This document shows, piece after piece, positions 33,428 through 43,084 of a DNA stretch of 64,000 bases; positions within the stretch are counted from its first letter, which is position 1; each line of letters opens with the position of its first letter. The translations under genes were made by a program, and so were the position numbers. The notes beneath the pieces were generated by a model, which did no database searches, was not told the DNA's origin, and saw only the letters and a program-made list of their open reading frames with translations. Source of the stretch: an uncultured Pseudomonadota bacterium (GTDB lineage Bacteria; Pseudomonadota; Gammaproteobacteria; Burkholderiales; SG8-39); contig CAIXPL010000008.1 in the NCBI GenBank assembly GCA_903921325.1, positions 1-64,000 of the forward strand, read 5' to 3'.

Positions 33428-34504
33428 ATGTGGCTGAAGAACGTTTGGTATGTAGCCGGCTTTGAGGCAGAGCTTGAGGACAGCGCGGTCATCGCGCGCC
33501 GCTTTCTTGACACCCCGGTCGTGATGTACCGGACATCCTCCGGACAACTGGCGGCACTGGACGATCTGTGTCCTCACCGGTTGATGCCGCTCTCGGCCGG
33601 CAAGCGGGTCGGCGACCAATTGCAGTGCGGCTATCACGGCATGCGCTTCGGGCCAGACGGGGTGTGCACTGAAGCACCTGGGCAGGCGCGCCCCTCGGAC
33701 AAAGCCTGTATCACCAGCTATCCGCTACAGGCACGGCACGGTTTGCTGTGGATCTGGATGGGTAAACCAAACCTCGCCAAGCCCAATCTGATTCCCGATG
33801 TGCACTGGTACCAGGACCCCGCCTGGGTCCCCTCCGATGGCTACCACCTGATCCAGGCTGACCTGCGCCTGCTCAACGACAACCTGCTCGATTTGAGTCA
33901 CGAGTCCTATGTGCATACGCGCACCATTGGTAACGAGGAGGAGGAGTCGATCGCCAATTTCCCACTGGAAGTCACCGTGGAAGGCGACCGCCTGGTGCGA
34001 GCCCATCGCGAGATGCCCAATATCGATCCACCACCCTTCTTTGCGATGATCCTCGATCACAAGGGCAGGATCGATCGCTGGCAGACCGCGATCAATCTCG
34101 CACCCGGCATCAATATGACCGATGTCGGGGTCTATCCGGTCGGCACAGCGAGAAAGGATGCCTTCGTCGGACATGTGCTGCATCTGCTCACCCCGGAGAC
34201 CGATCATTCGACACATTACTTCTGGTCGATGACCCGCAACTATCGTCTGGACAACGCCCCGCTCACTCAGGCGATCCGTGATGCGGTCAATCTCACCTTC
34301 GATGAGGATCGCGAAGTCCTGGAAGTACAACAGGCCCAGATTGCGCGACTGGGTGGCGCCATCCCGCGAGTCGCCTTGCGGCTCGATGAAGCACCGTTAC
34401 GCGCCCGGCGGCTGCTGGCCGCGCTCGTCGAGCGTGAACAGGCTGATCCGGATTATGTGATGGAACCCTTGCCGCTTATCGATGACCGATATTTGCAAGG
34501 TTGA
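33428..34504 (+). CDS. Rieske oxygenase, vanillate O-demethylase (VanA)-like oxygenase component
   Basis: MWLKNVWYVAGFEAEL...CPHRLMPLSAGKRVGDQLQCGYHGMRFGPDG; non-haem motif NLLDLSHESYVH. Confidence 0.9.
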   Translation: MWLKNVWYVAGFEAELEDSAVIARRFLDTPVVMYRTSSGQLAALDDLCPHRLMPLSAGKRVGDQLQCGYHGMRFGPDGVCTEAPGQARPSDKACITSYPLQARHGLLWIWMGKPNLAKPNLIPDVHWYQDPAWVPSDGYHLIQADLRLLNDNLLDLSHESYVHTRTIGNEEEESIANFPLEVTVEGDRLVRAHREMPNIDPPPFFAMILDHKGRIDRWQTAINLAPGINMTDVGVYPVGTARKDAFVGHVLHLLTPETDHSTHYFWSMTRNYRLDNAPLTQAIRDAVNLTFDEDREVLEVQQAQIARLGGAIPRVALRLDEAPLRARRLLAALVEREQADPDYVMEPLPLIDDRYLQG

Positions 34505-34635
34505 CGGTTGCGCGAAAAACCAATGCGTGAATGCAAATAGCTGAATCTCGAACGACTGATCCGACGAATTGATCCGACCAATCGCTTTCTAAACGCTGCA
34601 TGCCAAGCACTGCCCACCCTAGCGGAGACTCCACC

Positions 34636-35808
34636 ATGATCCAACGCATCGCCATCGGCCTGTGCCTCTTTATGCTGGCCCTGCCAGGCGCCCAGGCGCA
34701 GCAACCCATTCGCATCGGCATCATCATGCCCTACTCAGGCCAGTTCGCCGATACCGGCGCCCAGGTCGACGGCGGTATCAAGCTCTACATGAAACAGATG
34801 GGGGATGTGGTTGCCGGACACAAAATTGAAATCATCCGCCGCGATGTCGGCGGGGCCGCACCCGATGTGGCCAAGCGCCTGGCGCAGGAACTGGTCGTGC
34901 GCGACAAGGTCGACATCCTCGCGGGGTTCGTGCTGACACCCAACGCCCTGGCTGCCGCCGATGTCTCAGCAGAAGCAAAGAAGCTGATGGTGATCATGAA
35001 TGCCGGCACTTCGATCATCACCACCCGCTCACCCTATTCCACCCGCACCTCCATCACGCTGCCGCAAGCCGCCGAAACGCTGGCGCAATGGGCCTACGCC
35101 AGCGGTGTGCGCAAGTCCTACACCATGGTGTCTGATTATGGTCCGGGCATCGATGCCGATCAGATGTTCCAGCGGCGCTTCAAAGGGGCCGGTGGCGAGA
35201 TCATTGGTTCGGTACGCTTCCCGGTGGCCAATCCGGACTTTGCCGTCTTTGCGCAACGCGCCAAAGACTTGAATCCGGAATCGATTTTTCTGTTCATGCC
35301 GGCCGGCACACAGCCGGTGGCTTTTGCCAAAGCGATGAACGACGCCGGCCTCAACCCGCAAAAGACCCGCATGCTCGGCACCGGCGATCTCACGTCCGAA
35401 TCAGCCCTGAAAGCGCTGGGCGATCTGTCGCTGGGCATCGTCACCGCCTGGAACTACGACTACCAGCAGACCACGCCGCTCAATACAGCGTTTGTCAAAG
35501 CCTACAACGAGTTGCAAGGCCGCAATCCGGACTTTCTGTCGGTCGGCGGCTATGACGGCATGCACCTGATCTACGAAGCCATCAAGAAGACCAATGGCGA
35601 CACCTCGGGCGATGCCTTGATCGCAGCCGTCAAGGGCATGCGCTGGGAAAGTCCGCGTGGTCCGATCTATATCGATCCCGAAACACGCGACATCGTGCAG
35701 ACGATCTACATCCGGCGCGTGGAAAAATCAGGCTCGGGTCATGCCAACGTCACCATCGACAAGATCGAAGCGGTGAAGGATCCGGTGCTTGCTGCGATGA
35801 AGCACTAG
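34636..35808 (+). CDS. ABC transporter substrate-binding protein, branched-chain amino acid (LivK) family
   Basis: MIQRIAIGLCLFMLALPGAQAQQPIRIGIIMPYSGQFADTGAQVDGGIKLYMKQMGDVVAGHKIEIIRRDVGG. Confidence 0.9.
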   Translation: MIQRIAIGLCLFMLALPGAQAQQPIRIGIIMPYSGQFADTGAQVDGGIKLYMKQMGDVVAGHKIEIIRRDVGGAAPDVAKRLAQELVVRDKVDILAGFVLTPNALAAADVSAEAKKLMVIMNAGTSIITTRSPYSTRTSITLPQAAETLAQWAYASGVRKSYTMVSDYGPGIDADQMFQRRFKGAGGEIIGSVRFPVANPDFAVFAQRAKDLNPESIFLFMPAGTQPVAFAKAMNDAGLNPQKTRMLGTGDLTSESALKALGDLSLGIVTAWNYDYQQTTPLNTAFVKAYNELQGRNPDFLSVGGYDGMHLIYEAIKKTNGDTSGDALIAAVKGMRWESPRGPIYIDPETRDIVQTIYIRRVEKSGSGHANVTIDKIEAVKDPVLAAMKH

Positions 35809-35820
35809 CCGCTTCAGCCC

Positions 35821-35853
35821 TGGCGCGCCCGGCAGCCGTCGCCGGGCGCGCCA
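35821..35853 (+). terminator. Strong hairpin, terminator-like, downstream of the LivK-family gene
   Basis: Perfect 13-bp inverted repeat tggcgcgcccggc-agccgtc-gccgggcgcgcca starting 13 bp after the stop; no obvious T tract. Confidence 0.55.
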
Positions 35854-35927
35854 AGGCTGCGAAGTCGATCACTGTGTCGCCTGCGTGGGACTGCGGGGAG
35901 ACGCGAGGACCAGAGCCCTCGCGCGAT

Positions 35928-36827
35928 CTAGAGCAAACCAGCGCGTTGCAGCACGCCATCGAGTCGCTTTTCGAGTTCGACTGTCGCCGGCACCATGGGC
36001 AACCGGTGCTCGTTGCGATCGATCAAACCAATCCGTTTCATCATGTATTTCATCGGAATCGGATTGGTATCGAAAAAGATTGCCCGCATCAGTTCAAACA
36101 ATTTGAAGTGCAACGCACGCGCGGTCGGCATGTCATTGGCGATGGTCGCCTCGCACATCTGCGCGATCTCGCGCGGCGCCAAATTGGCTGCCGCGTTCAT
36201 CGTGCCCAGGGCACCGACGGCCATCATCGATAGAGTGAACTCTTCCAGCCCGACAAACACGCGGAACTCCGGTCCGAAACGATGCAGCATTTCGGTGACG
36301 AATGCATGGTCATCCACCGCATGCTTGATTCCGACAAAATGCGGAATGGCCTCGGCAATGCGCTCGAGCGTTCCCATCTCGACCTTGAATGCCGAGCGGC
36401 CCGGTATGTGATACATCATCAACGGCACTGTGCTGCGTCGGCCCAGATCAATGAAATACTCGGCCACGCCACGCTGCGGAGCGCGGATGTAATACGGCGT
36501 CACCACCAGCAGGGCATCGGCACCGGCACGCGCAGCAAATTCGGTCAGCTCGACGGTCTCGGCATGTGACTGCGAGCCGGTGGCAGCCACCACTGGAATA
36601 CGCTTTTTCACGGTCGCAACCGCGCAGGCAACCATCTCATTGCGCTCGGCAATGGTGAGCGTCGAGGGCTCAGAGGTCGTGCCATTCACCAGGATGCCGT
36701 GCGTCCCATTGGCAATCTGGTGCTCGATCAAGCGGGAATAGGTGTCCAGGTCGGGCCGACCGTCCTTGAACGGAGTGATCAGGGGTGGAATCGATCCGGT
36801 CAGAAAATTCTTTGGCAGTGTGATCAT
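35928..36827 (-). CDS. DapA-family (dihydrodipicolinate synthase/N-acetylneuraminate lyase-like) lyase/aldolase
   Basis: MITLPKNFLTGSIPPLITPFKDGRPDLDTYSRLIEHQIANGTHGILVNGTTSEPSTLTIAER...YHIPGRSAFKVEM...FVGIKHAVDD (Schiff-base Lys). Confidence 0.9.
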   Translation of the reverse strand: MITLPKNFLTGSIPPLITPFKDGRPDLDTYSRLIEHQIANGTHGILVNGTTSEPSTLTIAERNEMVACAVATVKKRIPVVAATGSQSHAETVELTEFAARAGADALLVVTPYYIRAPQRGVAEYFIDLGRRSTVPLMMYHIPGRSAFKVEMGTLERIAEAIPHFVGIKHAVDDHAFVTEMLHRFGPEFRVFVGLEEFTLSMMAVGALGTMNAAANLAPREIAQMCEATIANDMPTARALHFKLFELMRAIFFDTNPIPMKYMMKRIGLIDRNEHRLPMVPATVELEKRLDGVLQRAGLL

Positions 36828-36988
36828 GTCAGTGCGACCTTGGTGTATGCCCAATCAGGTGAACAAACGAGGAAGTGCTCAGTAGCGAATGCATCCGTGT
36901 GTGGAATCGCAGGAAACGTCGCGTACCCGCCCGCGGCGCCAAACCTCTGTCGACCCGCGGACGTGCGCGTTGCTCGCCGACGCTTGCT

Positions 36989-38116
36989 TCACGCGGCGAT
37001 TTTGCTCCGGTTGGTATCAAAGCCCTGTTCGGTGCCGAGGACCAGCATCGGCTTCTTCAGATCTTCTTGCCACAGCAGCGATTCCATGTAGATGTTGAGT
37101 GGCTGATCCTGCACCGTCAGCTCGTACACATAGTCATCGTACGAGGCGTGGTTATGCACCGCCCAGCCCGGCGCTGACAGCATCAGATCGCCGGCCTTCC
37201 ATTCATAGCGCTGACCGGCCACATTGCTGTAGCCTGAGCCGTGGAAGTAATAATTGATGGCAGCCGAGCTGTGACGATGCGGCCGGTCGACGATTTTTGG
37301 CGGCCGGATGGTCATGGTGGCAAAGAAATTCGGGGTGATGCCGTTGGTGCGCCCCGTGCTCGGGTTGTAGTACATGTACAGACGGCGGCCGACATACTCC
37401 TTACCCAGCGCTTCGAGCTTGTCGAGCTCAGGCTTCACCTTGGCCCAGGCAAAGTGCAGCGGGTGCGAGGTAATCGGCGTGGGATTGATCAGCGACTCGT
37501 AGGGCATCAACAGCCCGCCGTCCTCGGTGATCGGAAACATCCCGTAGGGGCTCTTGCGCCGCGGGTCGGCAGCAGCGGCAGCTTCCTCGGCGTCATGCTC
37601 CACCTTGACCACTTTCGGGTCATCTTCGGGCAGGTAAATCTGCATATGCTGCAGCAACGGCACGTTGGAGTAGGTCAGACGCACCTGCAGGTCGCGGCCA
37701 TCGTTACCATGCACATAGGTGGCAAACGAGGGGTGGTTCCAGACGTCATATTGCGCATGCTGGATGCGCCGTCCGGCCACTTCACAGTAGCCACTGCCGC
37801 GAATGCAGAAATTCACCTCAGTCGCGTTATGGCGAAACGGCAGCGTGCGCTCACCGGGCTTCAACACCGAGAGCTTCACCTGAATACCCGGGGTCATGCC
37901 GGGGGCGTTGGCTTCGGCATAAGGGTGCACCACCAGCGATTCGCGTCGCCCGTTAGCAGGCAGCGCAGAACTGGCGAGCCGTTCGACTTCGGCGTCGATC
38001 TGTTCACGGGTGACCACAATGGGTGGGAAGTAGTTGTTGTCGTCCGATGCGGCCGCACCGGTGCGGTCGATGAACTGACCATCAAGACGCGGAAAATCCT
38101 TGCGAAAGTCATTCAT
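36989..38116 (-). CDS. Bicupin dioxygenase, gentisate 1,2-dioxygenase-like
   Basis: Two cupin motifs: LPFRHNATEVNFCIRGSGYCEVAGRRIQHAQYDVWNHP and RPHRHSSAAINYYFHGSGYSNVAGQRYEWKAGDLMLSAPGWAVHNHAS. Confidence 0.8.
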   Translation of the reverse strand: MNDFRKDFPRLDGQFIDRTGAAASDDNNYFPPIVVTREQIDAEVERLASSALPANGRRESLVVHPYAEANAPGMTPGIQVKLSVLKPGERTLPFRHNATEVNFCIRGSGYCEVAGRRIQHAQYDVWNHPSFATYVHGNDGRDLQVRLTYSNVPLLQHMQIYLPEDDPKVVKVEHDAEEAAAAADPRRKSPYGMFPITEDGGLLMPYESLINPTPITSHPLHFAWAKVKPELDKLEALGKEYVGRRLYMYYNPSTGRTNGITPNFFATMTIRPPKIVDRPHRHSSAAINYYFHGSGYSNVAGQRYEWKAGDLMLSAPGWAVHNHASYDDYVYELTVQDQPLNIYMESLLWQEDLKKPMLVLGTEQGFDTNRSKIAA

Positions 38117-38150
38117 CAGAGTGCTCCTCGAAATGTGCTGCAATCAGTCA

Positions 38151-39134
38151 TTATGGTGCGCGGCGCGACACGCGCGGCTTTTCCTTGCGCGGTTGCGGCA
38201 AGGCGCGCCCCAACCCTTGAGTCTGCGCGCGGCGCACCAATTCGGTAGCGAGCGCCAGATCCGATATGCCCATGCCCATCGACTTGAAAAGCGACAGGTC
38301 TTCAGCGGCCGCGCGGCGCTCACCAGCGGCGATCAGGGACGAGATCAGCCGTACCGAGCCCCAGCCCGCCGGGTCGAACCGGGTCATGAATTCGCGCGAC
38401 AACTGCTGCACGCCCTGCAGGTTATCCACCGCCACCCGCGTAGTACGTGCGAACACATCCTGGGTGAACTCTTCGCGATCCGGCGCGATAGCTCCCACCG
38501 CATTCAGATGTGCACCGCGCTCGAGCATCTGGGCGTTCAAAAACGGCGTACTCGCTCGGGTCACGAGGGTGACGATGCCCGCTCCACGGCAAGCCGCGGC
38601 CGCCGAGTCACATTCCGCGACTTCAATGCCAAACTCGTCGCGCACTTTGGTCGCAAACGTCGCCCGCGATTCGGCTTTGGGGCTGAACACCTGCAAGCGG
38701 GTGATGTCGCGCACCGCCAGCATGGCCCCGACCTGCGAGAGTGCCTGACGACCTGTGCCGATCAAGCCCATGACGGGCACGTGAGGCGCAGCCATCCAGT
38801 CAGCGGCAACACCCGAGATGCCACCGGTGCGCATATTGCCCAGGGCAAACGCCTCGATCACCGCCACCAGCGACCCGTTGTTCGCATCCCACAGCAGCAC
38901 GATTGGCGAGGTGCCCCCCGCCGTATGGGTCCAGGTTTTGGTGCCAACCACATCGCCCAATTTGCCGCCAATCGCATGCAGGTTGTTATGACCAAACTGC
39001 AACAGGGTCTTGGTCATATTGAGCGCTTCGCCTGCGGCCTCAAGCTTGAGCGCCGCCTCCAGCGCGCCGATCGCATCCTTGAGGTCCATCAAGGCGACCA
39101 CGTCCTGCTCGGTGAGCCAGAGCACGTCAGCCAT
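38151..39134 (-). CDS. Ornithine cyclodeaminase / mu-crystallin family protein
   Basis: MADVLWLTEQDVVALMDLKDAIGALEAALK...GGISGVAADWMAAPHVPVMGLIGTGRQALSQVGAMLAVRDITRLQVFSPK. Confidence 0.9.
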   Translation of the reverse strand: MADVLWLTEQDVVALMDLKDAIGALEAALKLEAAGEALNMTKTLLQFGHNNLHAIGGKLGDVVGTKTWTHTAGGTSPIVLLWDANNGSLVAVIEAFALGNMRTGGISGVAADWMAAPHVPVMGLIGTGRQALSQVGAMLAVRDITRLQVFSPKAESRATFATKVRDEFGIEVAECDSAAAACRGAGIVTLVTRASTPFLNAQMLERGAHLNAVGAIAPDREEFTQDVFARTTRVAVDNLQGVQQLSREFMTRFDPAGWGSVRLISSLIAAGERRAAAEDLSLFKSMGMGISDLALATELVRRAQTQGLGRALPQPRKEKPRVSRRAP

Positions 39135-39136
39135 GC

Positions 39137-40117
39137 TTACACCTTCACCGAACTGAGCACTTCCTTGGGGAACAGCTCATCGGGTTCAAGCTTGCGATGA
39201 CACACCCCTTGTTCATAGGCATATTGCAGGAACGCTTCCAGCGTCGGCCGATTGGGTTCCAGACCATAAGGATAGAAATCACCCTTGAACAGTTCACGCA
39301 TCTGCTCGCTGATGTCATACAACCATGGCATCGGTGCGTGCGAGGCGGTGACATCGCACAGCCGCGCCATCGAGCGGTCACGCGCCTCGCTGAACGCCTT
39401 GTACAGATTCATTGCCACCCACGGGTGGGCACGGAAGACGTCGCCCTTCATCACCAGCACATGCATGATCGGGTAGATTCCCGTTTTGCGATAGTAGGCC
39501 TCTTCATGCGACCGATAGTCGGGAATCAGGCGACGGATACCACGGCCCAGCGACGCGGGCGGACGCGCGGTCAGCGCTGCATCGAGTTCACCGGATAGCA
39601 GCATCGAATCGAGTGACCGGTCGGGCGCGTTGCGATAGCGCACATCCGCAGGCAACTTGAGTACGACTTTTTCCACGCGTCCGGGCGTGTTGACCCCGGC
39701 CTGCACCCAGTCCACGCTTGATAGCGGCACGCCGTACTCATGGACCAGCATGCCGCGCGAATAGATCGAGGCAGTCTGTGCCCATTCGGGGATACCAATG
39801 CGCGCACCTTTCAATTCCGTGGGTGAACGCAGCGGGCTGTTCTCAGCAACATAGATCGATGAATGGCGAAATGCGCGCGAGATGAACACCGGCAATGCCA
39901 GCACGCTCTGATCGCCCTGCGAGCGCAGCGACACATACTTGCCCATCGAGAGCTCGGCGATATCGAATTCGCGAAACTTGGCAAAGCGATAGAAAATTTC
40001 TTCGATCGGCAAGGTCATCGAAAGCAAGCGCACGCCCTCGACCGGGATACGACCACTGGTCACATCATGCGTGTGGTCATATTCATCCAGAGCAATCGAC
40101 AGATCGAGCAGGCTCAT
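39137..40117 (-). CDS. 4,5-dihydroxyphthalate decarboxylase-like (Pht5-type) protein, second paralogue
   Basis: MSLLDLSIALDEYDHTHDVTSGRIPVEGVRLLSMTLPIEEIFYRFAKFREFDIAELSMGKYVSL...GIYPIMHVLVMKGDVFRAHPWVAMNLYKAFSEA; same architecture as 17958-18965; no signal peptide. Confidence 0.78.
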   Translation of the reverse strand: MSLLDLSIALDEYDHTHDVTSGRIPVEGVRLLSMTLPIEEIFYRFAKFREFDIAELSMGKYVSLRSQGDQSVLALPVFISRAFRHSSIYVAENSPLRSPTELKGARIGIPEWAQTASIYSRGMLVHEYGVPLSSVDWVQAGVNTPGRVEKVVLKLPADVRYRNAPDRSLDSMLLSGELDAALTARPPASLGRGIRRLIPDYRSHEEAYYRKTGIYPIMHVLVMKGDVFRAHPWVAMNLYKAFSEARDRSMARLCDVTASHAPMPWLYDISEQMRELFKGDFYPYGLEPNRPTLEAFLQYAYEQGVCHRKLEPDELFPKEVLSSVKV

Positions 40118-40136
40118 CGTATTCCCAAGGCAGTTA

Positions 40137-41033
40137 TCAAGACTCGTAGGGCACATCGCCCAGCACGGTACAGCGGCGCATCAGCCGGCGTTCCGACGCA
40201 TCAAAATCGCTGCGCGCATGGACGGCGCAGCGGTTGTCCCACATCAGCAAATCACCGGGCCGCCAGACATGCTCATAGATCCAGGCGGGGTTTTCCAGAT
40301 GATCAAAGAGTTCATTCAAAATCCGATCCGACTCAGCGCGGTCGATGCCGACAATATGCTCGGTCATTAGCCGGTTCACATAGAGCGCCTTGCGGCCGGT
40401 TTCCGGATGGGTGCGGAAAATCGGGTGCACGTGCTGCGGCGCCTCGGGCCGGGCTTCACCGCGATGAGTGGGGTTGCCTTCATAGTCATAGACATTGAGC
40501 GCGCGCATGCCGGCAAGGCGGGTCTTGAGCGCCTGCGGGAGCGCGTCGTAGGCGGCGTACATATTGCCAAACAGCGTGTTGCCCCCGCGCGAAGGCACTT
40601 CAATCGCATAGAGCATGGAGGCCATCGCCGGACGCTCGATGTAGCACTGATCGGAATGGAACATCATCTCGCCATCGGGCAGCGCGCCGATCAGCTGGCC
40701 ATTCTCGCGAATATTCGAGATGAACATCACCCCGGGATGGCTCTTCGAGGTGCCGTCGTGGCGATTGAGCAGTCGCATCGAGGGTTCGCCAAAGCATTGC
40801 GCGAAGCGCACCTGATCTTCTTCGCCGATCGTCTGATCACGAAACAGCACGATGCAGTTCTCATGCCAGATAGCGCGCAGCGCGGCGGCGCTCTCGTCAC
40901 TGATGGGCTTGCTCAGATCGATATCGAGAATCTCGGCACCAATCAGCGGCGCGAGCGGACGCGTCCGATAGCCACCGCCACCCAGGGGTGCGCCAGGTCG
41001 CACCTGTACGGGCACGCTCGCTCCTGTCTCCAT
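40137..41033 (-). CDS. TauD/TfdA-family 2-oxoglutarate-dependent dioxygenase
   Basis: GAEILDIDLSKPISDESAAALRAIWHENCIVLFRDQTI...MMFHSDQCYIERPAMASMLYAIEVPSRGGNTLFGNMYAAYDALP...WDNRCAVHARSDFD. Confidence 0.92.
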   Translation of the reverse strand: METGASVPVQVRPGAPLGGGGYRTRPLAPLIGAEILDIDLSKPISDESAAALRAIWHENCIVLFRDQTIGEEDQVRFAQCFGEPSMRLLNRHDGTSKSHPGVMFISNIRENGQLIGALPDGEMMFHSDQCYIERPAMASMLYAIEVPSRGGNTLFGNMYAAYDALPQALKTRLAGMRALNVYDYEGNPTHRGEARPEAPQHVHPIFRTHPETGRKALYVNRLMTEHIVGIDRAESDRILNELFDHLENPAWIYEHVWRPGDLLMWDNRCAVHARSDFDASERRLMRRCTVLGDVPYES

Positions 41034-41188
41034 CTCGCTCTCTCCTTGCTGGACCACTGCTTGGGCCGGGATAATGCCTGGCTGCCCATCCGGGTAAATC
41101 AAGCCGACTGCATCGGCCCTGACACGTCGGTCCTCGGCGCGCAGTCGAGGTGCACCGATCCGGCCAATCGTGCGTCGGCCCGATTCGT

Positions 41189-41500
41189 TCAGATCTGGAT
41201 GAATACCTTGCCGGCTTCGATCTTCACCGGGTAGCTGGCAATGTCCACTTTGCACGGGAGCGCCTTCGCCTTACCGGTGCGGATGTCAAACGTGCCTTGG
41301 TGCAGCGGGCATTCGATCTCGCAGTCATCGACGATGAAACCATCGCCAAGACTGGCCTGACCGTGCGAGCAGGTGTCATGGGTGGCAAAAATCTCACCGC
41401 CCAGGTTGTACAGACACACCGGATGGCTGCCTCCGTCAACGACCAGGGTGCCGCCTTCGGGCACGTCATTGACATCGGCAACTGATTGCCAATTGCTCAT
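41189..41500 (-). CDS. Rieske-type ferredoxin (BphF/NaphAb-like)
   Basis: MSNWQSVADVNDVPEGGTLVVDGGSHPVCLYNLGGEIFATHDTCSHGQASLGDGFIVDDCEIECPLHQGTFDIRTGKAKALPC. Confidence 0.93.
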   Translation of the reverse strand: MSNWQSVADVNDVPEGGTLVVDGGSHPVCLYNLGGEIFATHDTCSHGQASLGDGFIVDDCEIECPLHQGTFDIRTGKAKALPCKVDIASYPVKIEAGKVFIQI

Positions 41501-41763
41501 CGCAAAAATCTCCACAGTTGCGGCGTGCCCTGAGTGGGCGCAGCCTGGCCGCCATTCTTGCGGCAGGACTTGCGAATATACCGCGCCGAGGCCCGGTTTG
41601 TATGGCGCGCTGACGGCCAGGACGGCACGCACGGGCGATCTGCGGCACAATTTCCGACGCGGCCAGCGCAGCCGCACCCCGATCCTGGTCGGCTGACGCG
41701 CATTCGCGTCGCTGCCACAACGGGGGCCGACCGCAAGCGCCTTGACCGAGACCGACAACCGCC

Positions 41764-42990
41764 ATGCCCCTGTCACAACAAGACAACATTCTATTGACCC
41801 GCGTCACCGGCGACGCTCCGATGGGGCGGATGCTGCGCGAGTGGTACTGGATTCCGGCCTGCACCAGCGCGCAACTGATCGCCGATGGCGCGCCTCTGCG
41901 GGTGCAATTGTTTGGCGAGCGCTATATCGCCTTTCGTGTCACCGACGGTCGTGTGGGCTTCTTCAACGAAGCCTGCCCGCATCGACGCGCCTCACTGGCA
42001 CTGGCGCGCAACGAGGACAATGGGCTGCGCTGTGTGTACCACGGCTGGAAATTCTCAGTCGACGGGCGCACCGTCGAGGTGCCCACCGAGGCGCGCGATG
42101 CGGCCGCCTTTTGTGCGCGGGTGCCGTTGCGGCACTATCCGGTACGCGAGGCCGGAGGCGTGATCTGGGTCTGGCTCGGCAAGGGCATCGAGCCACCGGC
42201 ATTTCAGGATTTTGCCTTTCTCGATCTGCCCGAAGCGCATCGCATGCCGCACTATCAGAAGGTGCATGCCAACTGGGTGCAGGGTCTGGAGACCACCATG
42301 GACTCCTCACACGCCAGTCTGCTCCATCGCAGTCAGCTCGCCCGATTCGGAATTCCCCTGGAGATGAGCACCTACACGGCACCGATCTTCGAGGTCGAGG
42401 CAACGCATTACGGGTTTCGTTATGCCGCCATTCGCGAGAAAACAGACGGTGCGCGATTTGTGCGGATCAGCCAGTTCGTGCTGCCCTGGTACAGCCTGAT
42501 TTCGATCCCGAATTACGATGCGATTCTGTTCTTCTCGGTGCCGATCGATGACGAGCACACCGCCTATTGGACCATCCCGCACCGGGCCGACCAGCCACCA
42601 CCGGCCACTGCCTGGACCGGGTTCACCGACTCGGGCAACTGGCCGCCAGCGGTGCCTGGCGACCCGGAGAACAACTGGGGCCAGAACCGTGCGCTGATGA
42701 ATCAGGGCCACTTCACGGGCTTTCCGCAGCACCTCACCACCGAGGATTTCGCCATGATGGAGAGCCAGGGCGCGATTGTCGATCGGGAAGAGGAATTTTT
42801 GAACTCGGCCGACCGCGCGGTGTTGCAGATCCGTCAGTCCTTACTGAAATCGGTGCGCCGCTTCATGGTGAGCGAGACTGCCGAGCCGCGGCCGGCCGGA
42901 TTTAGTTACCGCCAAGTGAAACCCGAGCAATTCAATATTGCGGGCAACGAGGACTGGCGCACACGCAGCAGGGTAAAAGTGGTGAGCTAG
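41764..42990 (+). CDS. Rieske oxygenase alpha subunit, phthalate/phenoxybenzoate dioxygenase-like
   Basis: MLREWYWIPACTSAQLIADGAPLRVQLFGERYIAFRVTDGRVGFFNEACPHRRASLALARNEDNGLRCVYHGWKFSVDG...GLETTMDSSHASLLH. Confidence 0.92.
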   Translation: MPLSQQDNILLTRVTGDAPMGRMLREWYWIPACTSAQLIADGAPLRVQLFGERYIAFRVTDGRVGFFNEACPHRRASLALARNEDNGLRCVYHGWKFSVDGRTVEVPTEARDAAAFCARVPLRHYPVREAGGVIWVWLGKGIEPPAFQDFAFLDLPEAHRMPHYQKVHANWVQGLETTMDSSHASLLHRSQLARFGIPLEMSTYTAPIFEVEATHYGFRYAAIREKTDGARFVRISQFVLPWYSLISIPNYDAILFFSVPIDDEHTAYWTIPHRADQPPPATAWTGFTDSGNWPPAVPGDPENNWGQNRALMNQGHFTGFPQHLTTEDFAMMESQGAIVDREEEFLNSADRAVLQIRQSLLKSVRRFMVSETAEPRPAGFSYRQVKPEQFNIAGNEDWRTRSRVKVVS

Positions 42991-43084
42991 CGCACGGGTA
43001 GCGCGCGGTAGGCACTACGCCAGCTTTGCAGCAAAAAACGCAAGTCGCCCGGCAAATGATGCTCGTACTGCGCGCTCCCAACGT

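Noticed and set aside
34557-34582. 13-bp tandem duplication tgatccgacgaat/tgatccgaccaat upstream of the LivK-type gene
   Set aside because: Real but only two short copies; not enough to claim a regulatory element.
37241-38248. 335-aa plus-strand ORF
   Set aside because: Antisense to the bicupin gene, which has two proper cupin motifs.
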